Part shown: positions 1 through 11,700 of the stretch, one piece after another
Layout: every line of letters begins with the position of its first letter
Numbering within the stretch: the first letter of the stretch is position 1
NCBI GenBank assembly: GCA_905221605.1
Contig: CAJNDS010000192.1
Span: 62,001-126,000, forward strand
Source: Symbiodinium natans
Taxonomy: Eukaryota > Sar > Dinophyceae > Suessiales > Symbiodiniaceae
Reading direction: 5' to 3'
Length of the DNA stretch: 64,000 bases
The notes under the pieces: model-generated
The model's input: only the letters and a program-made list of their open reading frames with translations
Told to the model about the DNA's origin: nothing
Database searches by the model: none
Program-made: the position numbers and the translations under genes

Positions 1-231
1 TGAGCGTCACGTTCATGGAGTATACAAGTCTTCCATGGGCACAGTACAATCTACGATAGGAGTGAACGCCAAGACCATTATGCAGCCCAAAAACCCTACA
101 GGCCTTGTGAGCGTCACATTCATGGAGTACACAGGTCTTCCATGGGCACAGTACAAGCTACGCAAAAGGAGACCTGAATAGAATCAAAAAGAAAACCCCC
201 CAACAAATCTCTCTGCAGCCTCAAGCCTCAA

Positions 232-297
232 CCCTAAACCCTAAACCCTAAACCCTAAACCCTAAACCCTAAACCCTAAACCCTAAACCCTAAACCC
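232..297. repeat. Interstitial telomere-like array (CCCTAAA)n
   Basis: About nine perfect CCCTAAA units, the plant- and dinoflagellate-type telomere repeat, at the start of the intergenic block. Homologous positions in the other blocks keep only three to four units. Confidence 0.95.
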
Positions 298-3200
298 AAG
301 TATGCCGTGCGCCAGGTCCATCTCCGAGGCTCCCCCGCAGCCACCGGTGCCGGGCCTCGCTGGGACGAAGCTTGGGGATGAGGGAGATTATGTGTAGAGG
401 GACTTTTATCGGGATTACAGGGTTTTATATAGGGTTTATGTAGTGTTTATATAGGCTTTACATCGGGATTTGCGGTGTTCATGTAAGGATTGGGCCGGCT
501 ATAGGAGGCATCTAGGATGGGCGCTGCTCCGCCAGCAATCCCACACCCACATCTTCGGCGCCCTAGAACTACGGAAGGGCAAAGAAGACCACCCAACCAG
601 GCCCTGGATGGGCCCTCGATGCTAACCATGGCCATAGAATGAATTCAGAAGCAACAAAAGACCCCTTTTTCAGGGTGGGGAGTCCTTCTCTCAAAAAAAG
701 GTGGGAAACTTCGGCAGATGTGTGTGTCCAACTAGCTCTCTTCCAAGCGGCGGGCTGCCCATCGGCGTTGGCTCACCAGAAGCCCATGATGGCGTATCAC
801 AACAGATCGCGATGGGACTGCCTTCTGTTCGGTAGCCGGAATGTTTCTTGCATGTGAAGTAATTCGTTGCCTGCCGTGGAGCTGTGAGAACATGCCGGAC
901 ATGCTGACGGACTAATGGTAAAGACATCTTGTTCTGACAGCAACTGCTGTTTCGGCGTGCTACTTCCGTGCATCTGAGAACAGAAGCGGTGACGGCGAAG
1001 AAGGCTCCAGCACTGCTCCAGCGGCCGGGTCTCAAACTACAGCTGCTTTGATAAATGTGCAAAAAATCATCCGACCGAAGCCCCCAAAGTCCAGCTCCGC
1101 CTCAGAAAATTGTGAACGACGAGTTGAAGAGTGTTTTAGTGTGTTTTACACACAGCGACAAGTGATATCGGACCCTGAGCTGCAACACGGTGTTTTGAGT
1201 CACGAAGGCCTTGGAACCGCTGGGTCGCTCTGGCATTCTTCCGCTCGGACGCTGCTGGCAGCACGCAGTCCTACCGGTTTCACATCGACAAGCCGGAAAC
1301 CTCTCAAGCTTTGCCCATCTTCTTGAGATCCGCAAGTTGGCCGTAGGAGATGCCCGTGCAAAATGTGAGAGGTGGCAGCGGCAGGCTCAAAACTCCACTT
1401 CAAGGAGGGTCATCCCGGCCGTGCATTAAAGAGTTTTCACGCAGTGCAAACAGACTAGTTGGCTCCAGCCTAGATCAGCCTAGGTCCTCGGGGGACCTCA
1501 GAGCTTGAGCGAGCAGATAGGCTAGACTCCAGCAGCGGAAATGCGCAGGTGCACTTTTAGGCGCCTGCAAGTGGCTTTGTGCCAACTGTTCAAGGAAGGT
1601 CATCCCGGCCATGCATTAAACAGTTAGGAACGCGCTGTGAACAGGCTGAATGCCTCCAACCAAGGCTTATGTACCTCGCCAGCAACGATCAGCAACTCAT
1701 CGGGTTTAGGGTTCTGTACTACTACGGAGGTTCCTCGGCGCAAACTTTAAAGCTTGAGTGTGAAAATGCGCAGGCTCGCTTGAAAGCACCCTGCAAGCGG
1801 CTTCACGCCAACCGCCACTGGCCTCGCTTGGGCCTTGAGTGTCTGAAATCACTTGCTCGATGCAGTGGCTGTTCTCGGCACCCGGTCGAGACCACCTGCA
1901 ACAGGATTCGCTTGTGGGAGCTGTTTGATGGAACCCAAACTTGTTCTGTTGGTTGCTGGTCGGCGGTGGTTCTTTTCACCAAACACTCATGTTGCAGAAA
2001 GGGCCCATGCGTCCTACGGGTGACACATGTACACAAGTCCCATGAAGCTGGAAAAATCTGGAAAACACAGGCACCCATTTTATATCATATTGTTCTGCAC
2101 TGGAGACTTACATCTCAGACGCTCGGATCCTAGCCAAGCAGAGAGCCCCATCCTTCTCTTACTCAACTCAAGGGAAAAAGTTGCTTGGATGGCTTCCTCC
2201 TTCAACGAAAGTTTGGGGGGCGTCGAGCTCTGGAAGACGAGGCTGGAAGGAGAGCCTCGGGATCGGTTTTACGTGTAGAACAGAACTTTGCTCCGCGGTG
2301 CGCCGAAGGACATATATAGATTGGTGGAAAGTCCCGGATAGAAATCTAGACATTCCACGCTCCTTCCTCCGCCTGAAAACATGTGAGATTGAAGACATGT
2401 ATCGCCCAAGGCTTCCGACAGTGTGCCTTGACCGGCTCTTCCTTAACGACCAGGCAGATCATGCACATCAGAGTCGAGCACCCCAAAAATGGGCGCCACC
2501 GACCTGGGCTCGCTTCTTGGGCTTGGGGTTTTTTTGAGGTTGGAGGGTTTGAATCTGACTCGGGTGCAGGGATTCAGGGTTAGGGGTCAGCATGAGACTC
2601 CCCGTACTACCCCCTCTCTACACTTCCTCCCCCCGTTTCCGAAGCTTGTCTCGTACTTCTTCTTACAAACCTTCAATTTGGCGGGGGATCAGCACACTGC
2701 TTCCAGTTTGTTCTAAAACTGACGCTTTCCGCCATTCCACACTGACTCCATGCCCCTTCTTCCTCAAATATGCAGCAGCTAGACAAAACACGTTTTCGCT
2801 CAAGGCTTTCTAAGAGGGCGCCTTGACCAGGCACGGATGTCATCCGGCTTCTCCTTGACATCCAGGCAGATGAGGCCCACATCTTGGCAATCAGAAGAGT
2901 CGAAAGCGCCAAAGGGCACCACCGACCTGGGTTTGCTTCTTGGGCTTACGGTTTGCAGGGCCAAAAGACGGCGGGGTTTCGGATTTGGCATCGTACCTCC
3001 GAACAACCTCCCAGAACTTCCCCTGCCCCCTCCCCGCCGCCCGCCCCACAAAGGCTCCCCCGTTCCTTCGCAATCCCATGAATGCTGGGAGGTTCAGCAG
3101 AGGGTGGTTTGTGAAACAAGGGGCTGCTTTTCGGGGTACTTCCTGCAAAGAGCATGGCTCGGGAGGTATCTTGGAGTCGACTCCAAAACTAAAAGAAGAA

Positions 3201-4688
3201 GACCCCCAAGCGGTGTTCCGTGCACTGCTGCGACTCTTCGCCAAGACCCTGCCAAGGCACATTAAGGCAAACTCGGTGTCCTTGCCACTCTTGTTCCAGC
3301 TTTCTGCACCTCGGAAGCTTATACATCTTGCTGCAGCCATGATGGCTAACATTCCTTCTGCAATTCGCCCTCCAAATCCTTTAAAGCCTTTCATTGAGCC
3401 AAGCCGCAAGGCTTGCGGACTTCACCCGGTGGCACCTCCGGAGGTGAGGCGGCGACTACCGCGTGGTCGAGGACCTCCCCGTCGTCTGCAAAACATCTCC
3501 TCGAAAAGAATGGGGCAGGTTCTGACTGTTCCGACTGGAGACTACAATTACAAGCAGGGTACCTCTTGCTGTAGGTGGTGACCTTGCTGCGGGGTCCGTC
3601 TGATCGTGAAAAAACAACGACCCATGATGAAATGTTAAAAAGAAAACCCCATAAGCCCTACAAACACTACGTGCTCACAGCCTCGGGCCCCTCTGCTGGG
3701 CATTTCCCAAAATAGGGGCACCCCTTTTTCTAGAATCCCCTTTAGGGGACCAGGGTGCCCCTATTTTCGGAGTGAGAAGAGATGGCTTTTTCTGGCGCCC
3801 CCGTCTCCTGGGATCCTTCTCACCAACCCGGGAGGCGCCCAGCGGCAGAGGCTGTGTCTTTTGCACCATACGACACTCTAAAGGCCATTCTGCATGCTCG
3901 TGCAACATACTTGCTTCATGATTTGCGGTATTTATGTTGCAGAATAAAACCCAAGTGGTGGGGCTAGGTCTGCTGCAAGTAGCCTTAGCTCACGTCGTGG
4001 TCCCCAAGCTAATCGAAACTAATCCGTGATGGATCTGAAGCTACCAGTTCCTGGCCTCTGTTCACATCGTTATTTCTAGAGCTTCCATGTCGTGCCCAGT
4101 GTCTCTATTCCAGTTGGCTCTTGATAGCTGGTGGAATCACAGACGAATCCACAAGCATGGAAGTTCGAGGCTTCGTGGAAAAGTTACATCAAGTTTGCCT
4201 GCTGTCTTGCCTAAGTGCCAGAAGCAACTCCTCCCAAGCGCCAGAAGATCCCACTCCCATGGCATGAGTTAAGAACCCGCTCCCATGGCAAGGCCTTGTT
4301 GACAGGCACGGGGCACGTTGGCATTGAAAGTCTGTTGCTTGGGTGAGACATGGTGAGACAAAACTTGCAATAGCAGCCGGCTACCAACTAGTTAAGCGTA
4401 GTCATAGAGGAGCAGCCCCCAAAGGTTGGGAGATTCTGTGGGGCGGGTTTGTTCGGAGCTCTTGCACGATGCGAAGCGAGCCGGGAGACCGCATCCCCGA
4501 GGGAAAAGGAAATGTCCCACCCACACCCCGAATTGTCGGGGCTGCGGTCTCCCCTTGTGTTTTTTGTTTCAACAGCTTCGGGCTCCGAAGCCAAACCCAC
4601 CAAGAGGCACCTCTGTGCCACAAAGTGTATGTGCTGCCAGGCCCTACGTGGCCCGGGGGGCCTCTTCTTCGATCATGACTCTAGTCAA

Positions 4689-4774
4689 CCCTAAACCCTA
4701 AGCCCTAAGCCCTAAGCGCTAAACCCAAAACCCTAAACAGCTCCCTAAACCCTAAACCCCAAAACCCTAAAAAA
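4689..4774. repeat. Degenerate telomere-like repeats
   Basis: Mixed CCCTAAA and CCCTAAG units near the end of the intergenic block, at the position where block 3 has a longer array. Confidence 0.85.
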
Positions 4775-5197
4775 GGTTTTTTTTATCAGCGCCCATCAGC
4801 TCCTCAGGGCCTCTTTGGATGCTTCGGAAACCACAACAGCGTTTGGCGTCGCTCGGCGCCCGAGGACTTCACTTCTCAACCCTCAACCCCCCCAAACCCA
4901 GACCTTCCAAGCCCTGTAAGCCCAAAAAAAAACCTAAACCTATAAACCCCTAAACACCCTAAGCCTACATTTCCAAGCCCGAAGCCCCAAAAACCCTAGT
5001 TTTATGGGAGAGCTTCCCCCAGAGCTGGGCGGTCGTTTGGCCTCTCTCTTCGGAGGGCTCAAAAGGAGTGAATTCTCCGAGCGCTGTGGGCATTCGCAGT
5101 TCTTATAAGTTGCTTATAAGTTGGCCCCCTTGAAGCCCTCAGATGCTAAGATACTCTTACGAGGATTCTTGGCAATCTTGTGGAGCCTGCAACGCTC

Positions 5198-5260
5198 CTA
5201 GCGCTGCGGGCGGAGCTTCAGATCTTCCATGGTACGATCCCGGAAGGCAGCGGCGACTGC
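5198..5260 (-). CDS. Copy 1 terminal exon with stop
   Basis: Twenty codons, AVAAAFRDRTMEDLKLRPQR, then TAG. Acceptor GCAG^GCA. It has the opening A...L.L frame of an LRR and stops mid-repeat, so it acts as the C-terminal cap. Protein and stop are the same in all three copies. Confidence 0.8.
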   Translation of the reverse strand, partial: AVAAAFRDRTMEDLKLRPQR

Positions 5261-5729
5261 CTGCATCATCGAGATTTCTGTCTTCGTTTCTGCTTTTTGG
5301 CCACATGTGTTCCGACTAGCAGCAGCAAAAGGGACCTACCCAGCCACATGAGCGAACCCGACCGTGTTAGCAATGTCCTGACATGCATCGGGGGCAGCAA
5401 CCTGTGCCTGAACCTTGCCAGTGAAGGATCTCAGCATTGGCGTCGTGACCGGGGGTTGCTCTAGATGAGAGGTTTCGTTTGAATACCCTAAAAGCAGCCT
5501 GCGATATAAGAGCCCAAAAAGGAAACCAATGACCTATATAGAGCAAGCCCAAAAAAGATCCAAAGCTTCCACCGGAAACATCAAGCTGAAGGGGTTGAAA
5601 CACTCCCAAGCCCGGCTTTCCTGACCTCCACGCCGGCGTCGCTGAGAGAATTCTCGTGGAGCCAGAGCATTTTGAGCACCCTGTTGTCGCGGAGGCCGTG
5701 GACCAAGGCCTGCGGCGCGGCTTGTTGCT

Positions 5730-5761
<32 letters not shown>

Positions 5762-8700
5762 CATTCGCAATTGTTGCTGCTTTAGATTCACTGCGTGGCC
5801 GTTCATCGAAGCGCCCTGAAGACTCAAAACTTCTAGGTCCAAGACCTCCAAGTTCAACAGCCCCAAATGTCCCAAACTTGAAAACACCCCGAAGCCGGAC
5901 AGCAAAAGGGACAAAGCCGCGCAAACCCCGCACCTCGGCTCCCGCATCGCTGATCCGATTCTGACTCAGGGTCAGCCCGGTCAATTGCAGCAGTCGCGGC
6001 AGGACCCCGGCCAAGGCCTGCGCAATGACACCGAAGCCCGGCAACACTCTGTGAGCCCGACACAGTCACTTCGCCTTTTTAAGTTTCTGAGGGCCATGCT
6101 TTGGTTCACAGAACGTGGGGCTATGGAGCCACGCTGCTGGCCTGCACCTACTATAGCTATACCCCTTTCACCAATGCGACTCAGGTCTCACTGTGCTCTT
6201 AGCCGCCGTCACCAACAGTGAACCCAAGAGGCCAAGGGGACTCTTGCAATCTTACACGAAATCTCAGCGTGGAGCTGTGCACCGATTCTGCGAAGCTGCA
6301 TTGAAACTTACTCTCGAAGAATACAGCAACAGGCTACCCTGACTGCAACATGCCTTTGAGAACTCCAATGTAAAATGCTCCGCCTTCCCGCATACACTTC
6401 TTCAGAACCCCCTCACCGTCCTCACCCGTGCAAGCTTAGTCCCAGAGAGCTTCCTCGTGCATTTCACTCCGGGGCTGTCTTCCCCGGCGCAGAAATTGGA
6501 GGATGCGCAGAAGTGAAAGGATGATGAGCCGCAAAGGTTGTTGGATTGTCGGTTCCTAAAGAATGCCAACGTCGTCGGCCTGCGCGCCATCATCGCCGAA
6601 GCTGTTGTCGCGCAAGCCGAGATACTGCGCAGTTCCCAAAACAATACAAGTATCAATCTCAGACGCTACCATACGCTACTTGCTCACTGGAATACACAAT
6701 GCGAACAGTGCACCTGCACAGGGCCTGGCAAGCACATTCCACTCCATCACGAGGCTTTCTACAGGGCTGCAATTCAGCATGGCAACACGGCCTGCATCTG
6801 AGTGAGGTGCTGGAGGACTTCGGCCAGGGCCTGCATATGATGCCAAGCCCGCTTCCCAAAACCTAGATTTAGAATGTTTAGATTCTAAACTCGCAGCACG
6901 TCGCTCTTTCAGCTGCGCGTCCCAATCCCATGCAGCTGCCGCAGCATGCTGTTTCCCAGATTTCAATGGGAACTCCTGCAAGGTTACGAATGAATGATTT
7001 GTTATGATTTGTTGATTTAGAGGGCCCAAACTCGATGCCGAAAAATGGTGTCTTGCAAGGGCCTCCCCAGTTGCTACTTTCTGTTTTCCATGCACGTTTG
7101 GACAGCATGCTCACCTGTTCGCCGCTGGGGTTCACATCAATCTTCAGATGTTCGGGAAGCAAGTTTTTACGGTACTGACGCAGGAGGCAGGAAACAAATC
7201 ACGTCTACCAGCTGCAGCTCGAGACGATGCCTGGAGCCCGACATCTGTGATGGAGTTGCTGAACACCCTCAAGTCGCTGAGCTGCGCATGTGGCCGCAGC
7301 GCGCTGGCCAGGGCCTCGCTCCCCGTGCCCCATGCCGCACGCAACATGCGCTGCATGGACTTGCCCTCTTTCCACAGAAAAACCCCTACAATCCAATTGA
7401 ACTGGCTGGCAGCCCCAACCTTCCAGCAAACCATCCGCGCACAGGATGCCCCGTGCCAAGCCTTGATGCCACCGTCGCCAATGCGGTTTTTGTAGAGCAT
7501 CAGCGCCTTCAAGGCCGCGTGTCCGCCCAGGCCAGCAGCGAGAGCCTGCCGAAGCTGCCCCATTGAGCCCTCCGCATCCCCCAGTCTTGGACTGTGTCAC
7601 TGTGTGGGCTGAAGGATAATCGATGGCTGATGCCGGGGGCGAGGGCATTCATGCAGGTTCCGTGAACTTAATTTGGTGTGCCGATGAGCCTAAAAAACGT
7701 CTTCCTGATCCCCCGAGCCCCATTGACCAGCCGCCACAACTGAGACGAACGGACCAGCATGACAGGTTTGTCCTGTGCGTCTCGCTGCTATAGTAATGGT
7801 TGGTGCCGTGATTGGCGCCTGAGCACGTCGGAGTTCGGGGGCCCTGGGCTTGGTTTATCCTGGCCCGGCTGCCGGGCCCCCAAAAGTCGCCAAAAGACGA
7901 CAACATGGCAGATGCTTCAGCGCGGCTCCCGGTGAGGCCCGAGCTGCCAGAAAACTTGCGCCAAATGCCGAACGCCCCTTCCCAGTCCGAGTCTCTGCAG
8001 AAAATAATATACACTTAAGACGGAACAGGCAGCCAGCCCCTTGCATGTTTCAGGCGCTCTTAGCATGAGGTGATTGGCCTGCATGTCGAAAGTTAGGCTT
8101 GCCGCATTTCGAACTTGCAGCGTGCATGGCTCCATCTGCCAGAATGGAATTCCTCACTGTTGGCACTGACCCACGGGCCCCTTGAAATTCAGCAACTGTT
8201 GAGAGTCGACCAGCTCATGACAGGTTTGTCCTGTGCGTTTTGCTGCTTCGCAATGGTTGGTGCCGTGGTTGGCGCTAGCGCGTCGGAGTCGGAGTTCGGG
8301 GGCCCCTGGGCTTGGTAATTTTCCTGGGCCCGGCTGCCACAGTCGTCAAAAGACGAAAACAGAATGACAACGCAACACCACGAGCATGAATGGGGCGCGG
8401 GCGGAATAGTGCACCAATACACTGACAAAGGATACGATTTAGATACGTCTTGGGGGCCAGCAGCGTTTTCAAGTTGTACTTGGGTCATTGAAAAGGGAGT
8501 GAAGTGGTGGCGTGTCCTTTTCACTGCAAGGCTCACGACGTTTCATCTGTCTAAAGGGCACGGACCCAAGCCCAGGCTTCCCTGCCTCCCACAGACGCAC
8601 TTAACCTACTGCCCTGCGCTGCTTTTGCCAACAGAATGCACAGCATTGCACAGCCCTCCTCTCCCCGACTCTCGGACCCTGGGGCCTGCCAACTCTTGAA

Positions 8701-11700
8701 GCCTCTAACCCCATTTATTTGGAAACTGCCAGAACTGAGATGTCTGGCTGGAAGGTGCTCAGCATCGGTTTCGTGCTGGAGCGCACCATGAGTTTCGTTA
8801 GGACTGGCGTGGGCTTGACAGTCTAGGTGTTCAAACACTCCGCTTGGTCTATCTTGCCTCGGCTCAGACAAAAGTACAACATCAAATGAGACCAAGTCCC
8901 CCGCTAGATTCGATTTGGAAGATCCGAGGTCTGTATCAGTGCTACTTAACTTCAGTACTGGCTATGCGGAAAGCTGATGTCTGCCTCTATAGCCCGCAGG
9001 GCTTCACAGAACGCGCTCGCTTAAGAAGTCTTCTGTGATATTTCCACAGCGGCCCAGCCTGGGCTCCAGAGTCTCCGATGGCATTCTCGCCCAGCCCCAG
9101 CTCCTTCGCCGCGAGGGGCTCGTAGGAATGCGAACTTGTGGCATTCGAGTTGAGAGAAGATGCGGCCGCACGGCGATTTTTGAGGCTTGCTGCTGCCCTG
9201 AAAAGGCTTCAGCTTTGGTGCGGCTCAGATTCAGATCGAGACTTCGGGCAGACATCTCTAGAACTGCACCGCCTTGTGTTGTTTTCATGAAGTCAACAGA
9301 CGTGATGCCTTTGCACGAGGTATGCCGCCATCCTTGCGAGACCCCATGCTATGCAACGCGTGCATCCGTCGGAAAATGCACGAGCTTGTCAGATCAAACT
9401 TCAAACTCAAGCAAGCTAGGCACTCGACATCGGACACTCGGATACTTGGATCCATGGATTAATGTGGCATGCGACAATTTGGTGCTGTCAAGCTTGGCAA
9501 ATCTGGGGCTCAGGATCAATTCGCAACGCCCTGACAAACGGGACTGACGACCTACCCTTCGCGACATCCCACGCGACTCAAAACCAAGCGAGCTTCAGGG
9601 AAGTGCCTCAACTGGAAGCTCCTTATTGGACATTATAAGGCCTAAACCCTAAACATCCCAAAGCCCTAAACCGATGAGGAAGCGCGGCTAGGCAGCCCAT
9701 GAACCCACAGCTTCGACAGGCTCCAAGATCCCTTTCAAACTTCGGGGGGGAAGATTCCTTCAACTCGCGGTGTTTAGGGTTCGGGGCTTTATAGGGTTTG
9801 GAGAGAATCCTACAGCTATTCAAGGAATTGTCCTTGCTTAAGGGTTTTTGAGCTACCCTTCACGTTTGATCAGTCAAACCCGAATAGCATGCCGCTCCCA
9901 AGCAGAGCTCCCCCGGTGACCTTTACAAACCCCGGCGGAGACTGGCAACTGGCGGTCCTTGATGTTCGGGAGAGCTTTCAGTGCTTCTCCCAGGGCCTCT
10001 GCACACGAGGAAGTTTGGGGAGAGCGGGTCTTGGAAGTTGGGAGGGCCAATGTCCCGGACTTTGACTCGTCACAGTCCGAGGCTCTCAGGATAACTCCGC
10101 AGGAAATGCTTTTTGTACGCACTTAAGACGGAACAGGCAGTGCACCTGCACCGAGCAAATCCCAACTTGATCAACTCCAGGCCTGCGTCCCCGCATCGCC
10201 GAAGCCGTTGTTGGCCAGGATAAGGTCTCGTAGGTTCTTGTGGCCTGCGAGGCCCTCGGCGATGGCCTGCATGGGGGCAGGCCACGGGCAGAAGCACGCC
10301 TTCCGCCCTCAATCTTGCAATCACGTTGCCGGACATCGTAAAATATCTTCAGGGCCTCTATACAGCACCGACTCGACAACTTGCCCCCTCCCGAGGCCTG
10401 GAGGCCGCTGTCGCCGATGCGATTGCCGACCAGCCACAGCAGCCGCAGCGAGGAGTGGCCACCCAGACCCGCTCCAAGGGCCTCCGCAGACGACCGAATC
10501 TATGGACTCTTTTGTCTTTTGGAAACGGTGTAGGCATCATGGCCTGGCCGGGCAAGTACCCTGATCCGGGGATTCTAAAGGAGAGCCAAGTTCTGTTTCC
10601 TAGGCTTGGCGGCACGTAGTTGTAGAACCCTCCCAGAAAGTGGGAAAGTCCTTGCTGAAACCCAAGGCATATCCTCCTCGCAGGGTCTCCCGCACCCGAC
10701 CCCCCCCTCCCCCGCGGGCTCGCGCATGCAGGCCAGCAAAGGGGCGCAGAGTACCGACATCACTCTAGTCGCATCATATACGTACAGAGGAAAGGAGGTT
10801 GAAAGTTCATGGCCGTAAGAAACTATATGTATTGCAAGTTATGCTTGGCGCAGGACGAGTACTGGAATTGTGAAAGTACGCCAATGGGCAAGATCTGATA
10901 TTTTCGATCCTTAAGGGGGTTGTCGGTGCGAAGCAAGGGTATTGCAGATAGCTTCGCCTCTTAGGGGGTTGTCGGACAAGAAAGGGTATTGCAGATACCT
11001 TGGTGTTCTAATTGTGGATCTCTTACGGGGTTGCCGGTGCTGCAATCAACAGCATATCCTGAAGCCGAGCGTGGTGTAGGTATGTGAATGCAGCTTGCAG
11101 CTATCTCTTCCAGTCACGTCGAAAACAAACGCACTTTGGCGAGTTCCCTCCACCCCCGAGAACAGCAGCCAGCCACCGAAGCCCATCTTCATGAAATGGG
11201 AGAAAAGGTGACCTTCTTGAAAAGCAGGTTTCTGGGCCACTTCAGCGTGTTTCAGACATAGGGGCGGCATGTGGCAGACGTTTCGGACATTGAAAGTTCC
11301 ATGTCCCGGGTATCGCTGGTGCCGCGGCGAGACCATAATGTTTCTAGAATCCCCCGTGAACGAAATGGCGGATCGTTTGATATTGTTTGCACGTTGCTGT
11401 GCGCAGGTGGACGAGTCTGCGGGCTTGCGCTTGCAAAACAATCAGGCTCTCTTATAAATGAGGTGATTGGACTGCAGCATCTCGAATTTGTGGTGCAGCG
11501 CATGGCTCCATCTGCCAGAATAGGATTCCTCACGTGCTGGCGCTGACTCTCAGCATCTGAGAGTTTGACAAGGCCTCCGAAGTTTGTAGAACAAACTTGT
11601 ACGCCGTTCTTTCTGGGAGATGAGCCTATATAGACCTCCTCCTGAAACCATTAGCCCCATTGAGAAGCCGCCACAACTGAGACGGAGGATGAGCATGGCT

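Larger units (their letters stand above)
1..5197. other. Intergenic block downstream of copy 1
   Basis: No gene recognised. The block is homologous to 30,360-35,052 and 52,340-57,361. It opens with telomere-like repeats and contains a duplicated ~80-bp motif near 1,385-1,465 and 1,590-1,660. Near 2,825-2,950 the minus strand reads FDSSDCQDVGLICLDVK, similar but with different frame upstream in the other copies, so its coding status is doubtful. Confidence 0.7.

Noticed and set aside
2825-2950. Minus-strand segment FDSSDCQDVGLICLDVK and its relatives at 32.7 and 55.0 kb
   Set aside because: The segment is bounded by AG^G-like sites and shows several synonymous differences, but the frame at its upstream edge differs between copies. 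Left as unresolved and not called a gene.
2940-3581. Plus-strand 213-codon frame containing STPKLKEEDPQAVFRALL
   Set aside because: Homologous positions in the other two blocks are frameshifted in both directions, so no common protein is maintained.
11269-11457. Short open frame starting MWQTFRTLKVPCPGY, repeated at 16.8, 19.97 and 43.9 kb
   Set aside because: It lies inside recently duplicated introns and several frames are equally preserved, so conservation reflects DNA copying and not protein selection.
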